This document shows, one piece after another, positions 9,301-13,546 of a stretch of 13,546 bases of DNA. How positions within the stretch are numbered: position 1 is the stretch's first letter; every line of letters begins with the position of its first letter. Origin of the DNA: Phoronis ovalis (taxonomy: Eukaryota > Phoronida > Phoronidae); NCBI GenBank assembly GCA_028565635.1, contig JAOXYB010079054.1, positions 9,714 to 23,259 of the forward strand. The letters are read 5' to 3'. The translations under genes and the position numbers were made by a program. The notes under the pieces were generated by a model. It ran no database searches. It was given only the letters and a program-made list of their open reading frames with translations, and was not told the origin of the DNA.

Positions 9301-12300
9301 GCTTACATTTACCAAGCTCGAGATCTGTTAGCTGGAGATAGCACTGGACTTTCAGGTAACTATTACATTCAGGTTATTTATGTTTTGGACAATTAATACA
9401 ATTATCATATTATGTATAACTGTTAAGAACTGTTTTTTCAAGATGTTTTCAATGAGCTTAAGTGTGAATTTCATCAAATGCATTAAGTTTTCCTTTATTT
9501 CTTGAAAACGATAATTGTTTTTGACAAATGTGATAATTAACTTTGGCCTAGTAATGAAGAATAAATCACATTGAGCAATTTTAATGGTGGCTAAAAAGCT
9601 TCAAAGACTCTTATCTTATTTTAGATCCTTTTGCTAGAGTTTGTTTCTTGCACCAAAGTCAAAATACAGAAACTGTGGACAAATCACTCTGCCCAACTTG
9701 GGACCAAACATTGATCTTTGAAGAAATGGAAATTCCTGGAGATCCGCAAATGTTGGTTACTAATCCACCCGAAGTTTTTATGGAGTTGTTTGACTATGAC
9801 ACTTTTGTAAGTTATTGTTTCGTAAAATGGAAACACACACGTAATACATTATTGTTAGAATACATAATTACAGAATTTGCTGAATCATGATAGAAATGAT
9901 TCGTTATAGTCGTAGCCATGTATCATCTTTGTTGAATGCAATTTACATAATTATATATATATTTGAACTAGGTTCTTATAAAGTGGTGGGAAAGATGGTT
10001 TGTGAAGTTTACAAGAATGAGAGTTACTTAGTTATATTTGCTAATAGGTACTAAGATTAAGTTGTGGACTGAATTTATTCTAAATTAAGTTAATTCTCTC
10101 ACAGAATCAATATGTCATTAAATAAATGTTTATTCTGCTGACAGTTGCACTTTCCACTGGAGAAAAAGAATCTAGTGCGTACCAAAATGTCTGAAGTTTC
10201 CAAGAAGAATTAAAATTAATGTGATAGTCTCACATTTTTAAACCTGTTTTTAGGGAACTCCTGATTTCCTTGGAACATCGCGAGCTGTTCCATTAGTTAA
10301 AATTGATCCCACCGATGAAAGAGTCCCAGCATTACAATGGTACGACGTTAAGAAAGGAGACCAATATGGTGGAGAAGTCCTTGCATCATTTGAATTATTC
10401 CTGGTAAGTTTTTGATATTAACTGGATTGATATATTTTACTTTCATTTTTTCAAAAACTACTGAAAATGCTTTCCTACTCAAGCCCAGATACACATGAAA
10501 TATTTAGGCCTAATTTCGTTAGCCTTTTCGTAGCTAAATTTATTTCAACATAGCACAAAACGTGTCAAGAATATTGGTACAATAAAATAATCCATGGAAA
10601 TGTTGTGATTTTTTTGTGAATGCAAACATATACTAAATAATTAACAGTGTTGATGCTGCCATTCATTTTATGGCTCCCGTATACTATCATAGCTGGAAGG
10701 CTAGTTCTCTTGATTACACATTTGCATCAGAGTCATACATCCACCACACCCTAAGAAACTCCTTTTACAACGAAAATTCATTAATACACCTGATCAGTCT
10801 GTCAATCGCTTAGTCTCCTTCTCAACTGAGTTTAACTAGCTGTGAAAACATTACACGATTATCTGCTTCAGTTTGCATTTAATAACTAATATCTTTATTT
10901 ACTAGATTGATATTGATAAGAATGCCGAAGTTTCAGTGAAAGAAATGGTAAATCTGTCATGCGCATGACATAATAATTTTGAGTGGTAGCAATTTTATTA
11001 GCTTTTAAATGTCTGTATAGAGAACTACATTGTTCAGACTGAGTATTGTAAAATAGCCGAAAGAGAGGTGACATGAAGTTTTAACAGAGCATGTTTTACT
11101 ACAACACAGACAAGGATACATCACCATAAATCTGAAGACTTATAATATGTTATGAAAACTCTTCTGGCTTACAAGGTGACATGAAGTAAACAGAACACCT
11201 CACTCTCCTTTGATAAATGTTTTGGTTGTCATGTTTGACAACAAACAAATATTTTATTTTTAATTTCTTATTTCCTTCTCTGGCTAAAATGTTTGTCTTG
11301 AATATCTTTGTATATTTTGTGTCACCCTGAACATACAGTACAACGTTCTACCACAAACTTAATCACCAACCACATAAAAAAAGCATGCAGTGTATGGTTA
11401 GTGCCATCCCGCTTCTTTAAAAGAATGTCATCTCTACTGACATCTGGATAGTATTTAACAAATTAATATAAGTATAAGCAGGCATGCCATTAATTTGTTG
11501 TGTTTTATCATTGACAAAAGATGTTATGACGCATGGACTTTTGTTGATTTGTGTGTCTGTGATTGGTCATGTATTAACTCTAAGCTTCAATGGTAGTAGT
11601 TCTAAAAGCCCGATCCACTGTTTTAGAATTTGTGAAGTTAGTATCGGAACTCAAATTAAAATTAGGATGACGTATTACAGTAACTGTCAGTGTGTTAGCT
11701 AACTAAAACATATATATTGACAGTATTATCTGGTGACAGTACGAAAATTCATAAAAGTAAGACATATATAAATATCCTACAGATGACCTATTCATATTTT
11801 GTATAATATCATGCACCTTTTCTTTTCAAAGTAGTTTGTAGACCCTTGTCTGATTTAAGTACTATCTAAAAACAGCTTTCACTCAATATGCAACTCGTGT
11901 CTTTAAAAGTAACACAAGTGTGACTGATATAAACACCGTTGTTGGTAATATTTTAGTGTTTGTGATATAAGTGCACATCAAGAGATTATTTTATATTTGT
12001 CCCTCACTTTCAAGCTCAATGTATGAGTACACGTAGTACATTACAGTGCATCTAGTAACTGTTTATTGTGTAGCACCTTATGGTCCACCTAAAGACTCAC
12101 TGTTTAGCACATTGCTGTCCACCTATAGAGGGCATTGTTTATTGCTTTGATGCCTACCTAAAATGGACATTGCTTTAACTGACGTAATATTTGCCTAACT
12201 AATTTTAGATTAATGATCAGGCGGGGCAAGGAAAGCTTCCTGAAAGTGCAAGCATGGTTATGAATAGATTTGGGGTATTTTAGTTTTACATAATTTTGTA

Positions 12301-13337
12301 TGATTTTAATCACTACTAACAGGTCTAGCACTGCTATTACAAATGCTCTGCTTACCTTCTCTTATCTAGCACATGTAGTTACTACAATAATTATATACAA
12401 ATTTTGGCTAAATGTTTTCCTACAAAACACAGAACTTAATATTAATATCCATTAATTGTTATCATTTGTAATAACACGTTTTACCTAGCATATGTTAGTT
12501 TAATTGCTTTCCTGCTTTATACTCGTCTCTTTACTGACCATACTATTTTTTTGTTCCTTAAATTTACTAAACTTTGACCTAACACTTGTGCTAACTTAAA
12601 GGAAGTTCACTTTAACATATATCTTCTTTTTGTATAATCAAAATATTTAGAGCTATATCAATTGAAGTGTCTTTCGTTCCGTGTATTCATGTACCTCAGA
12701 TAGCTTGTCAAGTTTCAGAAGTGTATTAAACTACTTGTGTTGAGTGTCCCTGAGAGATATATATGCATGTCTTTGTCCACTGCCATGGTGTTTGGTAGAT
12801 TGTGAGACTTTATTAATAACTATGTAATCTGCACGAATTAAGTGAATGATGGTATGGTTAATCTGCAGGTAACTGTGAGTAAGTCGCAGTGTATTTTGTG
12901 ATACAATACAATTATTGAACGTGGTTGTGTCATGAGATCACCTTGAATCATATTGTTAACAGTGTTGCTCAACATTAAAACATATACAAATCAACACCGT
13001 TGCTTGCTTATTGCACATGCGTAGTCAACTCATGAAATGATCTGCTTTGTCTTTTCTGTCCAATAAAGCGATCATTATTATGTCAATCGATTGAAGTGCT
13101 TATGAAAAATGAAAATAATTATATAATTAGATTTCTTGTGATAAATCCACTCCTTAATTAGTATTCACAAAATTAAAATGCATTTCTGAATATTACAATT
13201 ATTTTTAGTGATGTATCTTAATGTGTTTTTTTCAGATGAATGGATCAGATTTGCCTTTTATGCCTCCAAAGAAAGGAGATGATACGTTCATTGTACCAAC
13301 AGGAATCAGACCAGTTATGCAAAGGACTGGTATTGAG
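283..13337 (+). CDS. DYSF/MYOF: Dysferlin/myoferlin-type ferlin gene, internal part (21 exons, both ends outside the window)
   Basis: Seen: 21 exons bounded by AG and GT join in one frame with no stop, giving about 855 residues. The order is C2C end, FerA, FerB, nested DysF domains, C2D, and linker to C2E, which is the order in type-1 ferlins. Diagnostic strings include [43 protein letters not shown], two RRRRW motifs and LHQSQ. Known of the family: ferlins are large tail-anchored proteins with multiple C2 domains that bind phospholipid and calcium and act in vesicle fusion and plasma-membrane repair. The DysF module separates this type from otoferlin-type ferlins. Missing: C2A, C2B and FerI upstream; C2E-C2G and the C-terminal membrane helix downstream. 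Invertebrates commonly have one gene of this type, so dysferlin and myoferlin cannot be told apart here. Exon joins: 283-362, 1556-1656, 1809-1922, 2233-2332, 2637-2839, 3153-3259, 3607-3802, 4264-4416, 4781-4924, 5190-5273, 5782-5976, 6600-6702, 6966-7096, 7288-7449, 8583-8652, 9278-9355, 9625-9806, 10254-10403, 10906-10947, 12209-12274, 13236-13337. Confidence 0.95.
621..629 (+). other. Candidate 9-nt microexon (acidic linker)
   Basis: A strong acceptor (T/C-rich tract ending TTTTTCACAG at 620) is followed by AGAATGAGG and then a near-consensus donor GTATGT at 630. Nine nt keeps phase 1 on both sides. Inserted between exons 1 and 2 it would add E-N-E before GFLP, and an acidic linker is usual at this place in ferlins. 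This is inference from splice signals only; chance pairing in T-rich sequence is quite possible. Confidence 0.33.
947..955 (+). other. Second, weaker candidate 9-nt microexon
   Basis: A strong acceptor tract (TTTGTTTTTTTCGCAG ending at 946) is followed by TGGATATGG and a poor donor GTACTA at 956. In phase 1 it would add V-D-M. No longer open exon can follow this acceptor in the required phase. The weak donor makes this less likely than the one at 621-629. Confidence 0.18.
1556..1656 (+). CDS. DYSF/MYOF: Ferlin exon 2 of window: C2C final strand, signature GSPRE
   Basis: The exon is 101 nt, phase 1 in and phase 0 out. It reads [19 protein letters not shown] and then [15 protein letters not shown] (residues 28-61). 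The F-G-P-x-Y/W-x-N-x-Y-G-S motif is the best-conserved signature at the end of C2C in ferlins, and the acidic tail before N-x-GK leads into the next segment. The acceptor is TTTTGACATTTAG; the donor is GTTAGT, with T at +3. Confidence 0.96.
1809..1922 (+). CDS. DYSF/MYOF: Ferlin exon 3 of window: segment after C2C (GEGxAYRGR)
   Basis: The exon is 114 nt, phase 0 on both sides, residues 62-99. It begins [20 protein letters not shown] and ends in an acidic stretch [14 protein letters not shown]. Vertebrate dysferlin has the same GEGVAYRGR start and DD-x-LRV end. The donor is GTGTGT. The intron before it is only 152 bp and holds a decoy acceptor at 1756-1757. Confidence 0.95.
1923..2232. other. 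Intron, 310 bp
   Basis: This is ordinary intron except for a GC-richer patch at about 2040-2115 (contains GCGATCGCGCC), which stands out from the AT-rich surroundings and may be a short repeat relic. No gene was seen in it. Confidence 0.7.
2233..2332 (+). CDS. DYSF/MYOF: Ferlin exon 4 of window: VSIGNYGN segment
   Basis: The exon is 100 nt, phase 0 in and phase 1 out, residues 100-132 plus the first base of 133. It reads [20 protein letters not shown] and then [14 protein letters not shown]. The basic KxxRRRKYxL start and the FEVSIG end are shared with vertebrate dysferlin and myoferlin. The donor is consensus GTAAGT. The final Gly codon is split across the intron. Confidence 0.95.
2333..2636. 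other. Intron, 304 bp
   Basis: It holds an 11-base T run near 2528-2538 and a decoy acceptor (TGTTCTGTTTTAG ending at 2599) whose use would bring in an in-frame TAA at once. Nothing else was seen. Confidence 0.7.
2637..2839 (+). CDS. DYSF/MYOF: Ferlin exon 5 of window: GNYGN and start of FerA
   Basis: This is the longest exon, 203 nt, phase 1 in and 0 out, residues 133-200. It starts [14 protein letters not shown], continues with [17 protein letters not shown], and ends [21 protein letters not shown]. The Y-D/F-G-x-Y-Y-Y-x-LPW and WEDIS-x-R motifs are ferlin-specific; the amphipathic end is the first helix of the FerA four-helix region. Reading upstream of 2637 in this frame is not coding: it crosses a T run and lacks ferlin similarity. 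The donor is GTTAGA, with T at +3. Confidence 0.96.
2840..3152. other. Intron, 313 bp
   Basis: AT-rich sequence with no recognisable feature other than the acceptor (TTTTAATTAACAG). Confidence 0.75.
3153..3259 (+). CDS. DYSF/MYOF: Ferlin exon 6 of window: FerA helix
   Basis: The exon is 107 nt, phase 0 in and 2 out, residues 201-235 plus two bases of 236. It reads [20 protein letters not shown] and [16 protein letters not shown]. The hydrophobic heptad-like spacing fits an alpha-helical FerA segment, and Q-L-x-x-x-L-x-D-x-L resembles the same place in dysferlin. FerA has been reported in the family to bind membranes in a calcium-sensitive way. The donor is consensus GTAAGT after TGCCA. Confidence 0.92.
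3260..3606. other. Intron, 347 bp
   Basis: AT-rich; I see no feature in it beyond the T-rich acceptor tract (TTTGCTTTTTTTTCTAG). Confidence 0.75.
3607..3802 (+). CDS. DYSF/MYOF: Ferlin exon 7 of window: FerA C-terminal helices
   Basis: The exon is 196 nt, phase 2 in and 0 out, residues 236-301. A Pro/Glu-rich stretch (KPIPEPEPG) is followed by two likely helices, one with [20 protein letters not shown] and one with [19 protein letters not shown]. This is the helical half of FerA running up to FerB; the closing L-x-x-L-A-x-E precedes PQNS as in vertebrate dysferlin. Sequence conservation is lower than in flanking exons, as usual for FerA. The antisense strand is also open across it (3496-3831) but encodes nothing recognisable. 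The donor is GTATGC. Confidence 0.94.
3803..4263. other. Intron, 461 bp
   Basis: AT-rich with long T tracts. The acceptor is TTTTTTCTTGCAG. No other feature was seen. Confidence 0.75.
4264..4416 (+). CDS. DYSF/MYOF: Ferlin exon 8 of window: FerB domain core
   Basis: The exon is 153 nt, phase 0 on both sides, residues 302-352. It reads [20 protein letters not shown] and then [12 protein letters not shown], ending [19 protein letters not shown]-x-PD-x-VIWM-x-x-GDKR-x-AY is the strongest FerB signature and is nearly identical in human dysferlin. The YCG-x-x-CGK pair of cysteines is also conserved. FerB has no known enzymatic role. The donor is GTGAAC. Confidence 0.97.
4417..4780. other. Intron, 364 bp
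   Basis: AT-rich. An antisense open stretch (4491-4703) has no recognisable similarity or exon signals. The acceptor is TTTTCTTTTCAG. Confidence 0.75.
4781..4924 (+). CDS. DYSF/MYOF: Ferlin exon 9 of window: segment between FerB and DysF
   Basis: The exon is 144 nt, phase 0 on both sides, residues 353-400. It reads [20 protein letters not shown] and [13 protein letters not shown], ending [10 protein letters not shown]. The beta-strand RIKIWLGL and the closing VFAET join directly to YEN of the next exon, as in vertebrate dysferlin. The donor is GTTAGC, with T at +3. Confidence 0.95.
5190..5273 (+). CDS. DYSF/MYOF: Ferlin exon 10 of window: YEN...GWGT...FSD/WSD segment
   Basis: The exon is 84 nt, phase 0 on both sides, residues 401-428. 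It reads [20 protein letters not shown] and [11 protein letters not shown]-x-x-x-x-x-x-WGT and K-x-SD-x-TGK are shared with dysferlin and sit just before the outer DysF domain. The acceptor is TTTTTTTGTTCCAG. The intron before it (265 bp) has a decoy TTTTTCAG near 4988. The donor is GTTAGG, with T at +3. Confidence 0.94.
5274..5781. other. Intron, 508 bp
   Basis: AT-rich; no feature seen apart from splice signals. The acceptor (CCATCTGTATCAG) has a modest pyrimidine tract. Confidence 0.75.
5782..5976 (+). CDS. DYSF/MYOF: Ferlin exon 11 of window: outer DysF domain, N-terminal half
   Basis: The exon is 195 nt, phase 0 on both sides, residues 429-493. It starts [20 protein letters not shown], continues [12 protein letters not shown] and ends [13 protein letters not shown]. 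Trp442, Trp444 and Trp448 form the W-x-W-x-x-x-W motif of DysF-N; in known DysF structures such Trp residues stack with Arg from the C half. PEL-S-L-L-x-DAD-x-GH is the same as in human dysferlin. The partner C half lies in exon 14, because an inner DysF is inserted between the two. The donor is consensus GTAAGT. Confidence 0.97.
5977..6599. other. Intron, 623 bp
   Basis: AT-rich, with a 9-base A run near 6475-6483. No repeat, RNA gene or exon-like stretch was recognised. The acceptor is AAATATTTTCAG. Confidence 0.75.
6600..6702 (+). CDS. DYSF/MYOF: Ferlin exon 12 of window: inner DysF domain, N-terminal half
   Basis: The exon is 103 nt, phase 0 in and 1 out, residues 494-527 plus one base of 528. 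After [10 protein letters not shown] it reads [20 protein letters not shown] and VDEEG. Trp510, Trp512 and Trp516 repeat the DysF-N motif, and VNRAVDE is shared with vertebrate dysferlin. This nesting of one DysF inside another is a hallmark of the family. The donor is GTTAGT, with T at +3. Confidence 0.96.
6966..7096 (+). CDS. DYSF/MYOF: Ferlin exon 13 of window: inner DysF, C-terminal half
   Basis: The exon is 131 nt, phase 1 in and 0 out, residues 528-571. It reads [44 protein letters not shown]. Glu544-Lys545, Tyr547-His548 and Arg551-Trp555 match the EK-x-Y-x-x-x-RRRRW-VR pattern of dysferlin; the Arg cluster is expected to stack on the Trp residues of exon 12. The stretch between GWEF and EK is shorter than in human dysferlin. 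Three Cys (532, 543, 550) are unusual for this segment. The donor is GTAAAA. Confidence 0.96.
7288..7449 (+). CDS. DYSF/MYOF: Ferlin exon 14 of window: outer DysF, C-terminal half
   Basis: The exon is 162 nt, phase 0 on both sides, residues 572-625. It reads [17 protein letters not shown], then [19 protein letters not shown] and [24 protein letters not shown]-x-LF, KFH and RRRRW-x-R-x-M are the DysF-C signature that closes the outer DysF opened in exon 11. Vertebrate dysferlin has Trp where Met590 stands here (GWKFH versus NMKFH). The acceptor lies in AAGGAG, with AG at both 7286-7287 and 7289-7290, so the first Glu codon may be optional. The polypyrimidine tract is poor. The donor is GTAATA. 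Confidence 0.95.
7450..8582. other. Intron of 1133 bp carrying a degenerate repeat array
   Basis: This intron is set apart by three imperfect copies of one unit between about 7781 and 8490 (listed separately). The left part (7450-7780) shows no clear feature. An open stretch at 8375-8587 runs through the third repeat copy and is not a gene. The acceptor is AAATTACTTGTAG. Confidence 0.75.
7781..8490 (+). repeat. Three-copy degenerate tandem repeat, unit ~185-305 bp
   Basis: Seen: the copies begin near 7784, 8088 and 8271. Each starts with a variant of GAATGACCTTGAAAAAGTGA followed by a CCAAAACTT / CCCAAAATTT / CCGAAACTT word. Copies 1 and 3 then share AAAATAC and GATTTTGACC and CAATAT, while copies 2 and 3 share CATGTTTGTTCCCAA. 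All end with a GGATTTAT or GGCATC-like tail. Copy 2 is shorter because it lacks the central GATTTTGACC part. A related piece (GATGACTGGTGGCCAT, TTTGTTCCC) lies at the right edge of the window, so the unit is dispersed as well as tandem. No coding capacity, terminal repeats or RNA polymerase III promoter boxes were recognised. Confidence 0.75.
8583..8652 (+). CDS. DYSF/MYOF: Ferlin exon 15 of window: linker from DysF to C2D
   Basis: The exon is 70 nt, phase 0 in and 1 out, residues 626-648 plus one base of 649. It reads [20 protein letters not shown] and TFK. This linker is poorly conserved in the family and here is shorter than in human dysferlin; the support is the good splice signals (acceptor TTGTAG, donor GTAAGC) and exact phase fit on both sides. 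The last hydrophobic residues (MFLTFK) fit the first strand of C2D. Confidence 0.88.
8653..9277. other. Intron, 625 bp
   Basis: AT-rich with no recognised feature. The acceptor is GCTTTATTTTTAG. Confidence 0.75.
9278..9355 (+). CDS. DYSF/MYOF: Ferlin exon 16 of window: C2D, first strands and calcium loop 1
   Basis: The exon is 78 nt, phase 1 in and 1 out, residues 649-674 plus the first base of 675. It reads [20 protein letters not shown] and DSTGLS; the split codon gives Asp675. Y-x-LR-x-Y-x-YQARDL is nearly the same in human dysferlin. Asp669 and Asp675 stand where C2 domains place the first two calcium-binding aspartates. The donor is GTAACT. Confidence 0.96.
9625..9806 (+). CDS. DYSF/MYOF: Ferlin exon 17 of window: C2D core with calcium loop 3
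   Basis: The exon is 182 nt, phase 1 in and 0 out, residues 675-735. It begins [20 protein letters not shown], contains [18 protein letters not shown], and ends [21 protein letters not shown] and PTWDQTLIF are hallmarks of dysferlin/myoferlin C2D. Asp731 and Asp733 are the loop-3 calcium aspartates. Open reading continues into the intron (to about 9890), but the GTAAGT donor at 9807 and conservation across the join to exon 18 fix the end. The intron before it is 269 bp. Confidence 0.97.
9807..10253. other. Intron, 447 bp
   Basis: AT-rich, with a short TATATATATAT run near 9953. No other feature was seen. The acceptor is CCTGTTTTTAG. Confidence 0.75.
10254..10403 (+). CDS. DYSF/MYOF: Ferlin exon 18 of window: C2D final strands
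   Basis: The exon is 150 nt, phase 0 on both sides, residues 736-785. It reads [20 protein letters not shown], then [18 protein letters not shown] and LASFELFL. Asp739 is the fifth expected calcium ligand. G-x-x-D-F-L/M-G, W-[FY]-x-[LV]-x-x-G and GE-x-LASFEL match human dysferlin closely. The donor is consensus GTAAGT. Confidence 0.97.
10404..10905. other. Intron, 502 bp
   Basis: AT-rich on the left; about 10660-10860 has more C and is pyrimidine-rich. No repeat or gene was recognised. The acceptor is ATCTTTATTTACTAG. Confidence 0.7.
10906..10947 (+). CDS. DYSF/MYOF: Ferlin exon 19 of window: 42-nt linker exon, C2D-C2E
   Basis: The exon is 42 nt, phase 0 on both sides, residues 786-799: [14 protein letters not shown]. 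It lies between a fair acceptor and donor GTAAAT, and keeps the frame. The charged, non-hydrophobic content fits the variable linker that follows the FEL strand in type-1 ferlins; no clear counterpart exists in human dysferlin. Because its length is a multiple of three and both neighbours are phase 0, it could be skipped without harm. Support is by splice signals and composition only. Confidence 0.68.
10948..12208. other. Intron of 1261 bp, the largest complete one in the window
   Basis: It holds a 14-base direct repeat (AGGTGACATGAAGT at 11066-11079 and 11174-11187) and, at its 3' end, a ~35-bp tandem repeat (12060-12200, listed separately). An open stretch at 11484-11702 has no similarity I recognise and no matching splice frame. 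No RNA gene was seen. Confidence 0.7.
12060..12200 (+). repeat. Imperfect ~35-bp tandem repeat upstream of the 66-nt exon
   Basis: Copies start at 12060 (41 bp), 12101 (35 bp) and 12136 (35 bp), and a decayed fourth starts at 12171. Each begins TGTTTA or TGCTTTA and carries a CCACCTA / CTACCTA / CCTAACTA word followed by a purine-rich end with ACAT or GCAT. The last copy overlaps the place where the branch point and acceptor of exon 12209-12274 must lie. Confidence 0.6.
12209..12274 (+). CDS. DYSF/MYOF: Ferlin exon 20 of window: 66-nt linker exon, C2D-C2E
   Basis: The exon is 66 nt, phase 0 on both sides, residues 800-821: [22 protein letters not shown]. It has a moderate acceptor (AACTAATTTTAG) and a weak donor (GTATTT). 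The polar Gly/Ser/Gln content suits a disordered linker. Human dysferlin has a longer linker here than myoferlin, so extra exons at this point are plausible, but no residue match proves it. Like exon 19, it can be skipped in frame. Confidence 0.62.
12275..13235. other. Intron, 961 bp
   Basis: AT-rich. I see no gene, RNA or clear repeat in it. The acceptor TGTGTTTTTTTCAG is strong. Confidence 0.75.
13236..13337 (+). CDS. DYSF/MYOF: Ferlin exon 21 of window: linker into C2E
   Basis: The exon is 102 nt, phase 0 on both sides, residues 822-855. It reads [20 protein letters not shown] and [14 protein letters not shown]. The pattern DLP-x-x-PP-x-x-x-x-x-x-x-x-VP-x-x-I-[KR]-P-x-x-Q-x-T-x-IE is conserved in dysferlin and myoferlin immediately before C2E. 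The Met at its start is an internal residue, not a translation start. The exon ends at donor GTACAT; open reading on into the intron to about 13430 is chance. An open antisense strand (13232-13435) is a shadow. Confidence 0.95.
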
Positions 13338-13546
13338 GTACATTTTTGTCTGATGCACGTAGGGAATTCTGTACAACAAAGACACATTTTATGCCCATCA
13401 CACATAATGTGCCATCTTTGTCGTATGTAACACATTCTTTAAATTATCGTACGATAACAGTATCTATCAGATCAAATTGTATTTGGTACAGGGTTAATAC
13501 AGGTCAAGTATAAGTTTGATGACTGGTGGCCATTTTTGTTCCCGAA
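13338..13546. other. Intron, 5' part, ending in a dispersed repeat copy
   Basis: This is intron running out of the window. Its last ~50 bases (from about 13498) resemble the central and distal part of the repeat unit found at 7781-8490. The next ferlin exon, expected to encode the start of C2E, lies outside. Confidence 0.7.

Noticed and set aside
13236-13238. ATG at the start of the last exon as a translation start
   Set aside because: It follows a strong acceptor and is internal to the conserved C2D-C2E linker.
1-13546. A second gene, tRNA/rRNA, CRISPR array, complete transposon or new biological system
   Set aside because: No such structure was recognised on either strand. Apart from ferlin exons and the described repeats, the window reads as ordinary AT-rich intron.

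Overview
The window is intronic and exonic DNA from the middle of one animal gene, read on the + strand: a type-1 ferlin of the dysferlin/myoferlin class. Twenty-one coding exons can be joined in one open frame from 283 to 13337 (2563 coding nt, about 855 residues, roughly the central 40% of a ~2000-residue ferlin). Neither the start, the stop, the promoter nor the transmembrane end of the gene is in the window. I recognised it by eye, without a database search. Residue numbers below count from the first codon touched by exon 1 (283-362).

Organism: a eukaryote, almost certainly a bilaterian invertebrate. The exons are short (42-203 nt) with GT-AG introns, the introns are AT-rich and 150-1260 bp long, and the protein resembles vertebrate dysferlin and myoferlin about equally. 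I cannot name the phylum.

Layout: 283-1656 encodes the end of the C2C domain; 1809-2839 the segment after C2C leading into FerA; 3153-3802 the FerA helical region; 4264-5273 FerB and the segment after it; 5782-7449 the nested DysF module (outer N half, inner N half, inner C half, outer C half); 8583-10403 a linker and the calcium-binding C2D domain; 10906-13337 a variable linker, including two small frame-neutral exons, leading to C2E. All parts belong to one polypeptide, which in known ferlins is a tail-anchored membrane protein acting in calcium-dependent membrane fusion and repair.

The non-coding part is mostly featureless AT-rich intron. Exceptions are a degenerate three-unit repeat array in the intron 7450-8582 with a related copy at the right edge of the window, a short ~35-bp tandem repeat against the acceptor of the 66-nt exon, and two 9-nt candidate microexons in the second intron. 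The donor sites include an unusual number of the GTTAG type. I see no RNA gene, CRISPR array, complete transposon or second protein-coding gene, and no new biological system: this is an ordinary ferlin locus with some splicing details worth checking.
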